Shown here: in pieces, positions 37,044 to 46,438 of the stretch
Position numbering within the stretch: the stretch's first letter is position 1
How the letters are laid out: the number at the start of each line of letters is the position of its first letter
Assembly (NCBI GenBank): GCA_963841455.1
Contig: CAWJCU010000017.1
Coordinates: 246,681 to 310,680, forward strand
Direction of reading: 5' to 3'
Origin: JAWVFM01 sp963841455
Lineage (GTDB): Bacteria; Actinomycetota; Thermoleophilia; Solirubrobacterales; 70-9
Length of the DNA stretch: 64,000 nt
Notes under the pieces: generated by a model
What the model saw: the letters and a program-made list of their open reading frames with translations, nothing else
Told to the model about the DNA's origin: nothing
The model's database searches: none
Made by a program: the position numbers and the translations under genes

Positions 37044-37823
37044 TCACCGTCGGGGCGAGTGGCGGCGGCTGCGATTCCGTGGCTCGCGCTGCATCCGCTC
37101 CAGCTGACGGCCGAAGGCCTTCTCCACGCCCTCGGTCATGGCGAGCTGGAAGATTGCGAGCAGCGACTCCGATGCGAGTGGCCGCAGGCGCTCGAGCGCC
37201 TCGACGACCTCCGGCCAGCGCTCCGGAGGCCGCCCCGCCTCGTCGAAGGGCTTCCAGACGTTCACCAGGAACAGGTCGGTGAAGATCCGCACGACACCGT
37301 CGGCATGGCGGCGCAGTCCTGCCGCGATCTCGAGGGTGGCCTCGGGCGGGACGCCCAGCCGCGCGAGCTCCTGCCCGGCGCGTGCTAGCCGCGGGCTCAC
37401 CTGTTCGTAGCTCTCGTCGTCGATCGGGCGTAGGAGCCCGAGCTTCACCGCCTTCCTCACCAGCGACGGGTCACCCGCGTCGCCGAAGCCGCGCGCCAGG
37501 TCCGCGAGCGAGACGATTTCCGGCTCCTCGTCCTCGAACGGCTCACGCACCGCCCTGGTGAAGCGCAGGACGTCGGCGCTCGACCCGTTGCCCGCCTCGA
37601 TGAGGCGCCTGATCGCCTCGAGGTTGAAGCCCTCCGCCTGGAGCTCGCGGATGAGCTCGATGCGGGCGAGGTGCTCGGGGCCGTAATAGCCGGTGCGACC
37701 GCGAACGACCGGAGGCGGCACGAGTCCCCGCGACTGGTGCGCACGGATGTTCCGCGCCGTCATTCCCGACTCGCGGGCGAGCTCGTCGATCGTCAGCTCG
37801 GCGGCATTGCTCTCCTCGGGCAT
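37044..37823 (-). CDS. MerR family transcriptional regulator
   Basis: A 259-residue regulator from ATG 37823 (a longer start at 37859 adds 12 residues with no family support). The MerR helix-turn-helix is TIDELARESGMTARNIRAHQ followed by the wing GYYGPEHLARIELIRELQAE and GFNLEAIRRLIEAG. The C-terminal ~150 residues are helical, larger than in metal-sensing MerRs and without an evident metal-binding cysteine cluster, so the effector is unknown. Confidence 0.88.
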   Translation of the reverse strand: MPEESNAAELTIDELARESGMTARNIRAHQSRGLVPPPVVRGRTGYYGPEHLARIELIRELQAEGFNLEAIRRLIEAGNGSSADVLRFTRAVREPFEDEEPEIVSLADLARGFGDAGDPSLVRKAVKLGLLRPIDDESYEQVSPRLARAGQELARLGVPPEATLEIAAGLRRHADGVVRIFTDLFLVNVWKPFDEAGRPPERWPEVVEALERLRPLASESLLAIFQLAMTEGVEKAFGRQLERMQREPRNRSRRHSPRR

Positions 37824-37855
37824 ACCGAAAAAGATAGCCCCAAGTGCGGGCAATG

Positions 37856-38725
37856 TCACATAGAACGGTGCAACGTTCCCTCCGGCGCGGTGCGCTCGAG
37901 CGAGGGCCAGCCGACGTCACGGGCGGCGCGGGCCTCCTCCTCCGCGGGGCCCCCTCGAATGCCGAAGAGCCGCTTCGCGTACAGGAGGTAGGCGACGATC
38001 GCGACGTTGACGACGAGCGCGATCACCTTGAGTGCTGAGACCGTGCGGGTGAGCTCGTAGACCTCGAGCGGGATGAAGGCCGCGGTCACCACGAACGTCA
38101 GATACTCGGCCCACCGCTTCTGGTACCAGAGGCCAACGGCCTCGACGAGCTCGACCACGGCCAGCACCGCCACGGCCCCGCCGACGAGGCGGATCGTCCC
38201 GGTGCGGAGCGAGAGGAGCTGCTCGACGTCATGGACGATTCCGTGCCCTGCCTGGTGGTGCTCGTCGACGACGGTCCCCTCGATGTCCGAGAGCAAGCGG
38301 TAGAAGACGCTTCGAAGCTCGTCCCTCCGCGCCGCGAGGATGAAGATCGCGGCGGCGATCAGCCCGAGGATCACGAAATGGAAGGCCCGATCGATCGCGA
38401 TGAGGCGCAGGACGATCTTGTCCCGCAGGGGCCGGCCGCGCAGCGGGAGGCTGATCTCGTCGCGCTCGGGCGGGTGGCCGCGGGCCGGCTTCGCCGGCCG
38501 TGGGACCGGCAGCCAGGCGTCGCAGCGCAGGCACCGGTGCCACCTGACGCCGTCGACCTCGCGCGCGACGAGCGCGTCCTCGGGCCGCAGCTCCGCGGCG
38601 TCGAGGCCGATCAGCTCATGCCCACGAAGGCCGCAGACGAGGAGCTCGTAGTGGAACCTGGGCCGGAACCGCTGCGGCTTGGCGAGGCCGGGGGGCGAGT
38701 GCTCGGCATCGTCCCCGGTGGTCAC
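37856..38725 (-). CDS. DUF2127 family membrane protein
   Basis: A 289-residue protein. A cytoplasmic N-terminus with a zinc-binding-like CLRC pair (VRWHRCLRCDAWLPVP) is followed by membrane segments (FHFVILGLIAAAIFILAARR; LVGGAVAVLAVVELVEAVGL; FVVTAAFIPLEVYELTRTVS; VIALVVNVAIVAYLLYAKRL). The sequence GLWYQKRWAEYLTFV is typical of DUF2127. Function is unknown. Divergent from the aminotransferase gene. Confidence 0.82.
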   Translation of the reverse strand: MTTGDDAEHSPPGLAKPQRFRPRFHYELLVCGLRGHELIGLDAAELRPEDALVAREVDGVRWHRCLRCDAWLPVPRPAKPARGHPPERDEISLPLRGRPLRDKIVLRLIAIDRAFHFVILGLIAAAIFILAARRDELRSVFYRLLSDIEGTVVDEHHQAGHGIVHDVEQLLSLRTGTIRLVGGAVAVLAVVELVEAVGLWYQKRWAEYLTFVVTAAFIPLEVYELTRTVSALKVIALVVNVAIVAYLLYAKRLFGIRGGPAEEEARAARDVGWPSLERTAPEGTLHRSM

Positions 38726-38822
38726 GCGCGCACGATATCCCGCGGTCAGGCCACGGCCGCTGGTAGCCTATGCGCGCCTCGTCGCGGGCGCTCTTCCGCC
38801 CGCCCGTCTCGGCGAATTCCTG

Positions 38823-39872
38823 ATGCAGGCTCCCGTCCCAACGGCCGTAGATGCGACCGCGTTCTCGATCGGCTTCGATCAGCGCGATCGCGCTCGGCTG
38901 CACGAGTTGTGGGACGAGGTCCTCGACTCCGGGCGCTGGAGCGAGGGCCCCGTTGTCGATCGCCTCGAGCGCACCTGGGGCGCCCACGACGGCCTCGAGG
39001 CGTGCGCGTTCGCGGGCTGGAGCGGCGGCGCGCTCGCCGCGCTCTCCTACGCGGGCGTGGCGGGAGAGACCGTCCTCTGCCCGTCCAACACGTTCATGGC
39101 GACGCCGCTCGCCATCCTCGCGGCCGGCGCGACCCCGGCGTTCGTCGACTGCAACCGCGAGGACCTCTGCACCTCATTCGAGGACTTCGAGCGGGAGGCC
39201 GAGCGGCTGCGCCCCCGCGCCGCCTTCGTCGTCCACATCGGCGGCCACATCGCGTTCGAGATCGAGCGGATCGCCGACTACTGCCGCGAGCACGGCATCT
39301 TCCTCATCGAGGACTGCGCCCACGCGCACGGGGCGGGCTGGAACGGCCGGCGGCCCGGAAGCTGGGGCGATGCCGGGATTTACTCGCTATATGCGACAAA
39401 GACGATTTCGACCGGCGAGGGCGGCATGCTTGTCTCCTCGAACCAGGATGTCGTCGACTTCGCGCGCAACCACCGCAACTACGGGAAGCCCGACTATGAG
39501 GTCCATGGGCTGGGCCAGCGCATGAGCGAGTTCACGGCTGCGCTCGGCCTCGTCCAGATCGAGCGCCTCGACGAGATCGTCTCCTGGAAGAACGAGGTGG
39601 CCCGCCGCCATCTCGACCCGATCTTCTCGTCACGCGTCGAGCTGCCGGACGGGATGGTCTCGGGCCTCTACAAGTACGTCGTCTTCGAGCCGCTCGAGCG
39701 CTCGACCGGTCGGGTCTACGACGAGCCTTGCCACCGGGTTCTCGGGTCCGAGCGCGAGCTTCAGAACACCGACTGGATCGCCGATAACCACTCCTGCGTG
39801 CCGCTCTACTACCACGGGCCGGAGCTGCCGGAAGACAATGACGCGTGGGCCTCGATCAAGGTGAGCTCGTGA
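38823..39872 (+). CDS. DegT/DnrJ/EryC1/StrS family aminotransferase
   Basis: A 349-residue PLP enzyme from ATG 38823. Family features: FAGWSGGALAALSYAGV (cofactor cradle), DCAHAHGAGWNGRRPGSWGD, and SLYATKTISTGEGGMLVSSN where the lysine binds PLP. These enzymes aminate keto-sugars or act as related dehydratases. The stop overlaps the start of the giant fusion by four bases (GTGA), so the two products are made in step and probably act in one pathway making an amino-sugar glycolipid or polysaccharide. Confidence 0.9.
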   Translation: MQAPVPTAVDATAFSIGFDQRDRARLHELWDEVLDSGRWSEGPVVDRLERTWGAHDGLEACAFAGWSGGALAALSYAGVAGETVLCPSNTFMATPLAILAAGATPAFVDCNREDLCTSFEDFEREAERLRPRAAFVVHIGGHIAFEIERIADYCREHGIFLIEDCAHAHGAGWNGRRPGSWGDAGIYSLYATKTISTGEGGMLVSSNQDVVDFARNHRNYGKPDYEVHGLGQRMSEFTAALGLVQIERLDEIVSWKNEVARRHLDPIFSSRVELPDGMVSGLYKYVVFEPLERSTGRVYDEPCHRVLGSERELQNTDWIADNHSCVPLYYHGPELPEDNDAWASIKVSS

Positions 39873-42523
39873 GGGTGCTGATAACCGGCGGGTCCGGGTT
39901 CATCGGGTCGCACGTCGTCGACAAGCTCATCGACGAGGGGCACACGATCCGCCTTTTCGACCTCTCCCCCTCGCCGTACCGCAGGCCGGAGGAGGTCGAC
40001 TTCCGCGCCGGCGACATCACCGACCTCGACGCGCTCGTGCCGGCGATGAGCGGCTGCGACGCGGTGATCCACCTCGCCGCAGTGGCCGACGTCAACCACG
40101 TGGTCGCCGACCCGCCGAAGGCCCAGGAGGTGAACTCGGAGGGCACGCTCGCGGTCCTCGAGGCGGCCCGGCGCGCGGCGGTGAAGCGCGTGGTCTACGG
40201 GTCGACGATCTGGGCCTACAGCGACTGCCCGGAGCGGAACGTCGATGAGGAAACGCGGGTCGAGGCACCCAGCCACCTCTACACGGCCACCAAGCTCGCC
40301 GGCGAGCACTACTGCAAGTCGTACTCCGAGCTCTACGGGGTCGACTACACGATCCTCCGCTTCGGCATCCCGTACGGCCCTCGGGCCCGCGACGCGACGG
40401 TGCTGGCCGCATTCTGCGCCAAGGCCGAGGCCGGCGACGCGCTCACGGTCTCGGGCGACGGCAGCCAGTCGCGGCGCTTCGTCTACGTCGAGGACCTCGC
40501 CGAGGGCATCGTCGCAGCCCTCCGTCCGGTTGCCGCGAACCGCGTCTACAACCTCGCCGGCGAGGAGGCGACCACGATCCTCGACATCGCCGAGGCCGTT
40601 CGCGACCACGTGGCGGACACGGGGATCCTCCACACGGAGGGCCGCACCGGCGACTTCGGTGGCAAGGAGGTCTCCAGTGAGCGGGCCGGGCGCGAGCTCG
40701 GCTGGAGCGCGCACACCCGCTTCTCCGAGGGCTTTCGCCGTTACCTCACCTGGCGGCGGGCTCGGCCCGAGCGGCGCAAGGTCCTGATCTTCACCGCGGA
40801 CATCGGCGAGGGCCACGACCTGCCCGCCCGTGCGCTCGCCGACGACCTCGCCGCCGAGCACCCCGGCAGCGAGGTCGAGATCGTCGACGGCCTCCGGGTG
40901 ATGGGCCGCATCCTCACCGCCATCGTCCGCGACGGCTCATGGTTCGCCTTCAACTGGTTCCCGGCCATGTTCTCGCTCCAGTACTGGCTGGCGACGAAGT
41001 TCCCGCCGACACGGTGGATCTGTTTCCACTTCATGTGCCTCATGGGCGCGCGGCGGCTGCGGCGCGAGATCCGCTGCCACGACCCCGACGTCGTCGTCTC
41101 GACCTACCCGGGGACCACGGCCGTGCTCGGCGAGCTGCGACTGCGCCGCACGCTCGACGTCCCGGTCGTCTCCGCGATCACCGACCTTGCCGGCCTCCGC
41201 TTCTGGGCCCATCCCGGTGTCGACCTCCACACGATCACGCATCGCGAATCGATCGAGGAGGTCGAGCGGATTGCCGGCCCCGGAAGCGCCCGCTGGGCGC
41301 GCCCGCCCACCGATCCGGCCTTCATGGAGCCGCGGTCGCGCGAGGACGCGCGCGAGGCGCTCGGACTTCCGCAGGATGACCCGGTCGTAGTCGTCTCCGG
41401 TGGTGGCTGGGGGATCGGCGACCTCGTCGGCGCGGTCGAGGAGGCCCTCGCCATCGAGGGCTCCACGGTCGTCTGCCTGAGCGGTCACAACAAGCGCGCG
41501 ACCGCCGGCCTCAACGAGCGATTCGGCGCTGAGCCCAGGGTGCAGCTGCCGGGCTTCACCGACCAGATGAGCGACCTGCTCGCCGCTGCGGACGCCATGG
41601 TCCACTCGACGGCCGGCCTCACGGTCCTCGAGGCGCAGATCCGCGGCTGCCCGGTGGTCTCCTACGGCTTCGCCGTCGGCCACGTGGCCACCAACAACCG
41701 CGCCTATGAGCGGTTCGGGCTCGCCCGGGTGGCGACGTCCCGCGGCGAGCTCGCCAGAGCGCTTCGCGAGGCTGTCGCCTCGGACCCGGAACCCGACCTC
41801 TCCTTCGCCAACCTCCCCTCGCCTGCGACACTCGCGATCGAGGCACGGCCCCGCGTCAAGCCGCGGCGGGTCGCGCGCATCCGCGCCGTCCGCCTGGCGC
41901 GCGTTGGGATCGCGACGGCGGCGCTGGCTGTGGGCGCCTTCCTGACCGACTACGCCTACGCCCTCCTCGCGAAGCCGCTCGGCGTCGCCACCACGAAGCA
42001 GATCTCCACCGCTCAACCGGAGGTGGGCGTGATCGTCGACGCGCCCGCCGACTCGGTGGCCGCCCTCGCCCGGCAACTCCGCCGCGATGGGGTGACCGCC
42101 TCCTTCGCGGTCAGCGCGACGCCGAGCGAGCACGCGCTGACGGTGCTCCACAGCGAGGGCGACGAGGCGATCCCGGTCCTCGATGGTGGCGGGCTCTTCC
42201 ACTCCCTCGGCACCAAGGGCCGCCTGTCGAACGCCGCGCACGAGCTCGGCCTCGGCGACCACTTCGTATACCAACCCTCCGCCGACGGCATCACCCTGAG
42301 CCAGGCCCTGCTAGCCCGCTCGGCCGGCGGCCAGCCGGTGAGCGGAGCCGTTCACGCGGCGCCGACCGCCACCCCGCCGACCCTCGCGAAGGGCGACCTG
42401 GTCGAGGTGGACCTGAGCGGCGACAGCGATCCGTCCGAGACGGTGACCGCGCTCAGCAACGACCTCGCCTCGAACGGCCTGAGCGGCGTCACCGTGACGT
42501 CGCTGATGGGCAGCGGCCCGTAG
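39869..42523 (+). CDS. Fusion: NAD-dependent sugar epimerase / GT28 (MGDG-synthase-like) glycosyltransferase / degenerate deacetylase-like domain
   Basis: An 884-residue protein. Residues 1-300 are an extended SDR epimerase (VLITGGSGFIGSHVVDKL; Y-x3-K in LYTATKLAGEHYC). Residues about 302-655 are a GT28-type transferase like monogalactosyldiacylglycerol synthase (VLIFTADIGEGHDLPARALA; SGGGWGIGDLVGAVEEALAI; MVHSTAGLTVLEAQIRGCPV). A membrane span lies near 680-702 (VGIATAALAVGAFLTDYAYA). The last 180 residues look like a polysaccharide deacetylase fold without its metal ligands (GVIVDAPADS where TFDDGP is expected). It likely makes a sugar nucleotide and moves the sugar onto a membrane lipid. 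Confidence 0.88.
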   Translation: MRVLITGGSGFIGSHVVDKLIDEGHTIRLFDLSPSPYRRPEEVDFRAGDITDLDALVPAMSGCDAVIHLAAVADVNHVVADPPKAQEVNSEGTLAVLEAARRAAVKRVVYGSTIWAYSDCPERNVDEETRVEAPSHLYTATKLAGEHYCKSYSELYGVDYTILRFGIPYGPRARDATVLAAFCAKAEAGDALTVSGDGSQSRRFVYVEDLAEGIVAALRPVAANRVYNLAGEEATTILDIAEAVRDHVADTGILHTEGRTGDFGGKEVSSERAGRELGWSAHTRFSEGFRRYLTWRRARPERRKVLIFTADIGEGHDLPARALADDLAAEHPGSEVEIVDGLRVMGRILTAIVRDGSWFAFNWFPAMFSLQYWLATKFPPTRWICFHFMCLMGARRLRREIRCHDPDVVVSTYPGTTAVLGELRLRRTLDVPVVSAITDLAGLRFWAHPGVDLHTITHRESIEEVERIAGPGSARWARPPTDPAFMEPRSREDAREALGLPQDDPVVVVSGGGWGIGDLVGAVEEALAIEGSTVVCLSGHNKRATAGLNERFGAEPRVQLPGFTDQMSDLLAAADAMVHSTAGLTVLEAQIRGCPVVSYGFAVGHVATNNRAYERFGLARVATSRGELARALREAVASDPEPDLSFANLPSPATLAIEARPRVKPRRVARIRAVRLARVGIATAALAVGAFLTDYAYALLAKPLGVATTKQISTAQPEVGVIVDAPADSVAALARQLRRDGVTASFAVSATPSEHALTVLHSEGDEAIPVLDGGGLFHSLGTKGRLSNAAHELGLGDHFVYQPSADGITLSQALLARSAGGQPVSGAVHAAPTATPPTLAKGDLVEVDLSGDSDPSETVTALSNDLASNGLSGVTVTSLMGSGP

Positions 42524-42619
42524 GTACTCGGTCGGTCCGGGTCGTCGGTCGGTCCGGGTCGTAGCGCGCGCGAGGCCGCCTTCTTGCTGTTAGGGAGGCG
42601 GCGGAATGAACGCTTTTCG

Positions 42620-42669
42620 GCTCTGATGCGGCTAATACCCCCTCTATGGGGCACTATCCGCATCAGAGC
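42620..42669 (+). repeat. Palindromic GATGCGG element, copy B
   Basis: Perfect 12-base arms GCTCTGATGCGG and CCGCATCAGAGC enclose CTAATA, an inner CCCC-CTCTAT-GGGG hairpin and CACTAT. The EamA-type gene ends inside it (stop at 42644). It lies between convergent genes and could act as a two-way terminator, although no T-run is present. Shares arms and interior with copy A. Confidence 0.75.
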
Positions 42670-43592
42670 TACCGAATCCGCGGCCGGATCCGGCATCGGC
42701 CGCATCGGGCTCAGCGATAGCGTCCTCCCCCTCCGTCCTCGCCGCGACCAGGCCGCTCACGCTCCGCGTGCTCCCGAAAAGCCACGCGCCGGCCGCGACG
42801 GCGCCGAGGAAAGCCAGCAGCACCGCGCCGCCCAGCGGGGTGCCCGACCAGCTCTCGCCGCCGAGGACCGGGGCGAGGAGTACGGGCAGGCAAATCTGGA
42901 CGACGAAGACGATCGGCACGACCTGCGTAGCCGGGCGGCGCTGAAGGGCGCTCATCTCGCTCAGCAGGCCGACCGCCGCGAACGCGCCGGTGAGAGGGCC
43001 CCAGAGCAGCAGCTCGAGCGAGGAGCTCGACGGAGAGGTAGTCGGCGATTAGCTTCGAGGCGATGCCGGTCCACGCAAACGCGCAGCCCGCGGCGATCGG
43101 CACCAGGAGGCTGCCGGCGATTCCGCGCCTTCGCAGCGCGTACGGCGCGAGCGCGACGGCGCCGAGTGCCCCCAGCGCGGGCGCGATGCGGTCCGGTCCG
43201 CCGTGGGTCGAGACGTGACCGGGGGCCGCCCAGGCCATCCCCGCCACGCCGACCGTGATCGCGAGGACGGCGATCACCTCGCGAGGGCCGACGCTCTCGC
43301 CCAACATTCGATCCCCCAGGAACAGCAGGAGCAGCAGGCCGACGGCCAAAGCAGGCTGCACGACGGTCAGCGGCGCGAGGACGAGCGCGGCGACGTGGAG
43401 GGGCCAGCCAGAGCCCGCGACGAGCGTCCCCGCAAGCCACCGGCGGCTTTGGACGAGGCCGCCGATGAGCGACGGCCGAAGTGCGTCCGCGTGCGGCGTG
43501 GTCCTCGCCTCGAGCGCCTGAAGGGCGACGCCGAGGTCGAACAGCAGGGAGGCACCGAAGGCGCAGAGGAGGCCGAGGAGGAGGTCGGACAA
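42644..43592 (-). pseudogene. DMT/EamA-family transporter-like membrane protein, frameshifted
   Basis: Reading from ATG 43592 the protein has membrane segments (LLLGLLCAFGASLLFDLGVA, LTVVQPALAVGLLLLLFLGD, VIAVLAITVGVAGMAWA) typical of ten-span drug/metabolite transporters. The frame breaks near 43020-43030 after YLSVELL, and a second frame continues with LLWGPLTGAFAAVGLLSEMS and VVPIVFVVQICLPVLLAPVL to the stop at 42644. A single indel explains the break. Substrate unknown. Confidence 0.75.
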
Positions 43593-43679
43593 GCTCGGGG
43601 ATCATAGGTCGGCGGCGGGGCTTCGCCGGCGCGCCGCGGCGACTGAACCGAGGGTTCCCCCGGCGTACCATGGGCTACG

Positions 43680-44630
43680 GTGGCAAGCCTGCCGAAGCTC
43701 GACCCGGACGCGGTGGCGGAGACGGGAGCCCGGCTGCGGGAGAACATTCGCCGCGCCGTGACGGTCGGCGACGACGTCGTGCGCGACCTACTCGTCGCCC
43801 TTCTCGCCGAGGGGCACGTGCTGATCGAGGACTACCCCGGCGTCGGCAAGACGGCTCTCGCCCGAGCCCTCGCCCGCTCCGTCGACGCCGAGTACGCCCG
43901 CGTGCAGTGCACGGTGGACCTCCTCCCCGCCGACGTCGTCGGGACCAACGTCTTCAACCAGACGGAGGCGGAGTTCGACTTCCACCCGGGCCCGGTGTTC
44001 GCGAACATCGTCCTCGTCGACGAGATCAATCGCGCCTCGCCCAAGACCCAGTCGGGCCTGCTCGAGTGCATGCAGGAGCGGCGCGTCACCATCGACGGCC
44101 ACCCTCACGAGCTCGCCCGGCCGTTCATGGTGGTCGCGACGCAGAACCCGGTGGAGTACGAGGGGACCTATCCGCTTCCCGAGGCGCAGCTCGACCGTTT
44201 CATGGTCCAGCTGCGTCTCGGCTACCCCGACGCGGCGGACGAGGCGCGGATGCTCGCCACTCACGCCGAGCACGACCGCGTGCTCGACCTCGGACCGGTG
44301 GTCGAGCTCAGCACCGTCCTCGCCGCCCAGTCCGCGGCCGCCGCCGTCCACGCGAGCGACGCCCTGCGCCGCTACGTGGTCGAGCTCGCGGCGGCGACGC
44401 GCGACGACCCCAGGGTCGAGCTCGGTGCCAGCCCCCGCGCTGGGTTGCTCCTTTTCCGCGCGGCGAAGGCGCTCGCCGCGCTCTCCGGGCGCGACCACGC
44501 CCTGCCCGACGACGTTCAGGCGCTCGCCGCCTCCGTCCTTCGCCACCGGCTCCTGCTCGCGCCGGGATGCGGGCCCGAAGACCGCGAGGTCGCGATCCGC
44601 GACGCGGTCGAGCGGGTGCCCGCCCTGTAG
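43680..44630 (+). CDS. MoxR family AAA+ ATPase
   Basis: A 316-residue AAA+ chaperone-like ATPase from GTG 43680. Walker A is DYPGVGKTALARAL, Walker B NIVLVDEINRASPKTQSGLL, sensor 1 MVVATQNPVEYEGTYPLPEA, and the C-terminal lid carries ASPRAGLLLFRAAKALAALS. It is followed by DUF58 and transglutaminase genes, the standard MoxR-DUF58-TgpA order, where it is thought to help assemble or activate membrane-associated or metal-binding complexes. Confidence 0.93.
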   Translation: MASLPKLDPDAVAETGARLRENIRRAVTVGDDVVRDLLVALLAEGHVLIEDYPGVGKTALARALARSVDAEYARVQCTVDLLPADVVGTNVFNQTEAEFDFHPGPVFANIVLVDEINRASPKTQSGLLECMQERRVTIDGHPHELARPFMVVATQNPVEYEGTYPLPEAQLDRFMVQLRLGYPDAADEARMLATHAEHDRVLDLGPVVELSTVLAAQSAAAAVHASDALRRYVVELAAATRDDPRVELGASPRAGLLLFRAAKALAALSGRDHALPDDVQALAASVLRHRLLLAPGCGPEDREVAIRDAVERVPAL

Positions 44631-44637
44631 GTCGGTG

Positions 44638-45745
44638 ATGGGCACCTCGCGCGCGGTCGGCATCCTCGCCGCCGCGCTGATCGCCGCCGGGCTGGCCTTC
44701 GACCTCGCTTCGCTCTACGAGCCCGGGGTGGGGCTGCTCCTGCTCATCGCCGGCGCGCGGCTCTGGGTGCGGGCGGGGCGCGAGGGGTCCGCCTGCGCCG
44801 CGTGCGCTCGCGGCCCACCGTCCTCGAGGGCGAGCCGCTCGAGCTCCGGTTCTCGCTCGAGTACGGCTCGCTTCCGCCGCCCGGCATCGAGCTTCGCGAT
44901 CCGCTGCTCGACGGACGGTCAGCGGAGGGCTTCCGGGCCCGAGCACGAGCTGAGCTTCACCACGAGCTGGGATCGCCGAGGGCGCAAGCGGCTCGGGCCG
45001 ACGTCGCTCGCGATCCGCGATCCGCTCGGCCTCTGCGAGGAGGTGGTCGAGGGCAGGGGTCCGCGTCCGTCCTCGTCCTGCCGCGGATCGAGCCGATCGG
45101 ATGGCCTCGGACGGCGGCGGGGGCGCGGCCTCGGAGCGCTGGGCCTGCTTGCCGAGGGCTCGACCGCGCGCCGGGGCGCAGCCGCGGTGGAGGTCGAGGT
45201 CGACGGCCTGCGCCCCTACCGGAGGGGAAGTCCCGCGTCGCGGATCCACTGGCCGACGGTGGCCCGCACGCGCGAGATGGTGGAGCTCCGCCTTCACGCC
45301 GGCGCCGGCGCGCGCCCGCTCGTGGTCCTGGACTCGAGCGCCCGGGTGGACGAGGCGGCGCTCGACCGCGCGGTTCGCGCCGCCGCTTCGCTCTGCCACC
45401 GTCTCGCGCTGGGCGGAGGGTGCGGGCTTGCGATTTCCGGCGAGTGCGCGTCCTCGAGATCGATTCGCGGTTGCGCGGCTGGCCCGAGGCGCACGCTCGG
45501 CTGGCCCTGGTCGAAGGCGGCGAGCGGGCTCCCCTGCTCCGCGGCGGGCGCGCGCGCGGCGCGGTGGTGTTCTGGGTGACCCCCGGCTGCTCGAGGCCGC
45601 CGCGCGGGCTCGGCGCCGCCGAGGCCTTCGTCGTCGCGCCGCTCGCGGCTCGCCGCCGGGGCCGCTCTTCACGGTCGCGGGGTGCGGCGCCAGGCGCGTC
45701 CGAGGTCGCCCGCGCGCGCGGCCGGCGATGGGGCACGCGGCATGA
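44638..45745 (+). pseudogene. DUF58 domain-containing protein, multiply frameshifted
   Basis: Starting at ATG 44638 (MGTSRAVGILAAALIAAGLA, a membrane span), the DUF58 signature GLRPYRRGSPASRIHWPTVA is recognisable near 45200-45260, followed by a vWA-like strand (RPLVVLDSSARVDEAALDRA). The product is spread over all three frames, with at least four breaks between 44,790 and 45,600. The stop TGA overlaps the next gene's ATG. The density of breaks, with the domain otherwise conserved, points to sequencing indels. Confidence 0.7.
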
Positions 45746-46412
45746 TCGAGCGGCTGCCCGCTCCCGCGGACGGAGTGCCGCTCCCGCGACCCGGGCGCGG
45801 GGCGACCTCCCGCGATGCGGTGGCGGCCGTCTCCGAGCTCACCGCCTTCGCCGCGCTTGCGGCCCTCCTCACCTGGCGCTGGATGCTCCTCGTGACGCCG
45901 TCGCCCGCCGGTCGCGGGCTCGCGTCGTCGCGATCGCGACCGCCGGGGCCGCGCTGCTGGCGGCGCTGGCGCGAACCCGGCGGCCCGCGGCGTCGCCCGG
46001 ACACTGGGGGTGGCGGTCGCGGCCGGGGTCACGCTCTGCGGACTGCTGGCCGCCGGCCTGCCGGCGCACGTGGTCGGCCCCTCCGGCTGGGACAACCTTG
46101 CGAGCGGGCTCCACACGGGGGTGCCCAGCGCCCTGGCGGCCGGCTTCCCCTATGTCGAGGCGGATCCGTGGACGCGCATCGTCGTCCTGTGCGGCGCGCC
46201 CCTGATCCTGGGGATCGGCGCGTGGCTCGCCTTCAGGCCGGGGTCGGGGGAGGCGTCACGGCGATGGGCGCTCGCGGTGCTGGTCACCGGGTTCGCCGTG
46301 GCGACAGCCTTGCGCGCGCCCTCCGACCCCGTCGTCTGCGGCCTGGCGCTCTTCGCCTCGATCGCCGCCTGGCTGTGGCTCGGGCGGGTCGCTCGAAGCG
46401 GCGCCCCGCCAG
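45742..46412 (+). pseudogene. TgpA-like transglutaminase, N-terminal membrane part only (cut by the join)
   Basis: Begins MIERLPAPADGVPLPRPGRG and continues with membrane spans typical of the DUF3488/TgpA N-terminus (ELTAFAALAALLTWRW; GVTLCGLLAAGLPAHVVGPS; FASIAAWLWLGRVARS). Frames change near 45,908 and 46,005. After about 46,400 similarity stops and base composition changes; the transglutaminase catalytic domain is absent. Completes the MoxR-DUF58-TgpA set in the original genome. Confidence 0.65.
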
Positions 46413-46438
46413 AGCAATACTGTATGGTTCGGTGAGGA

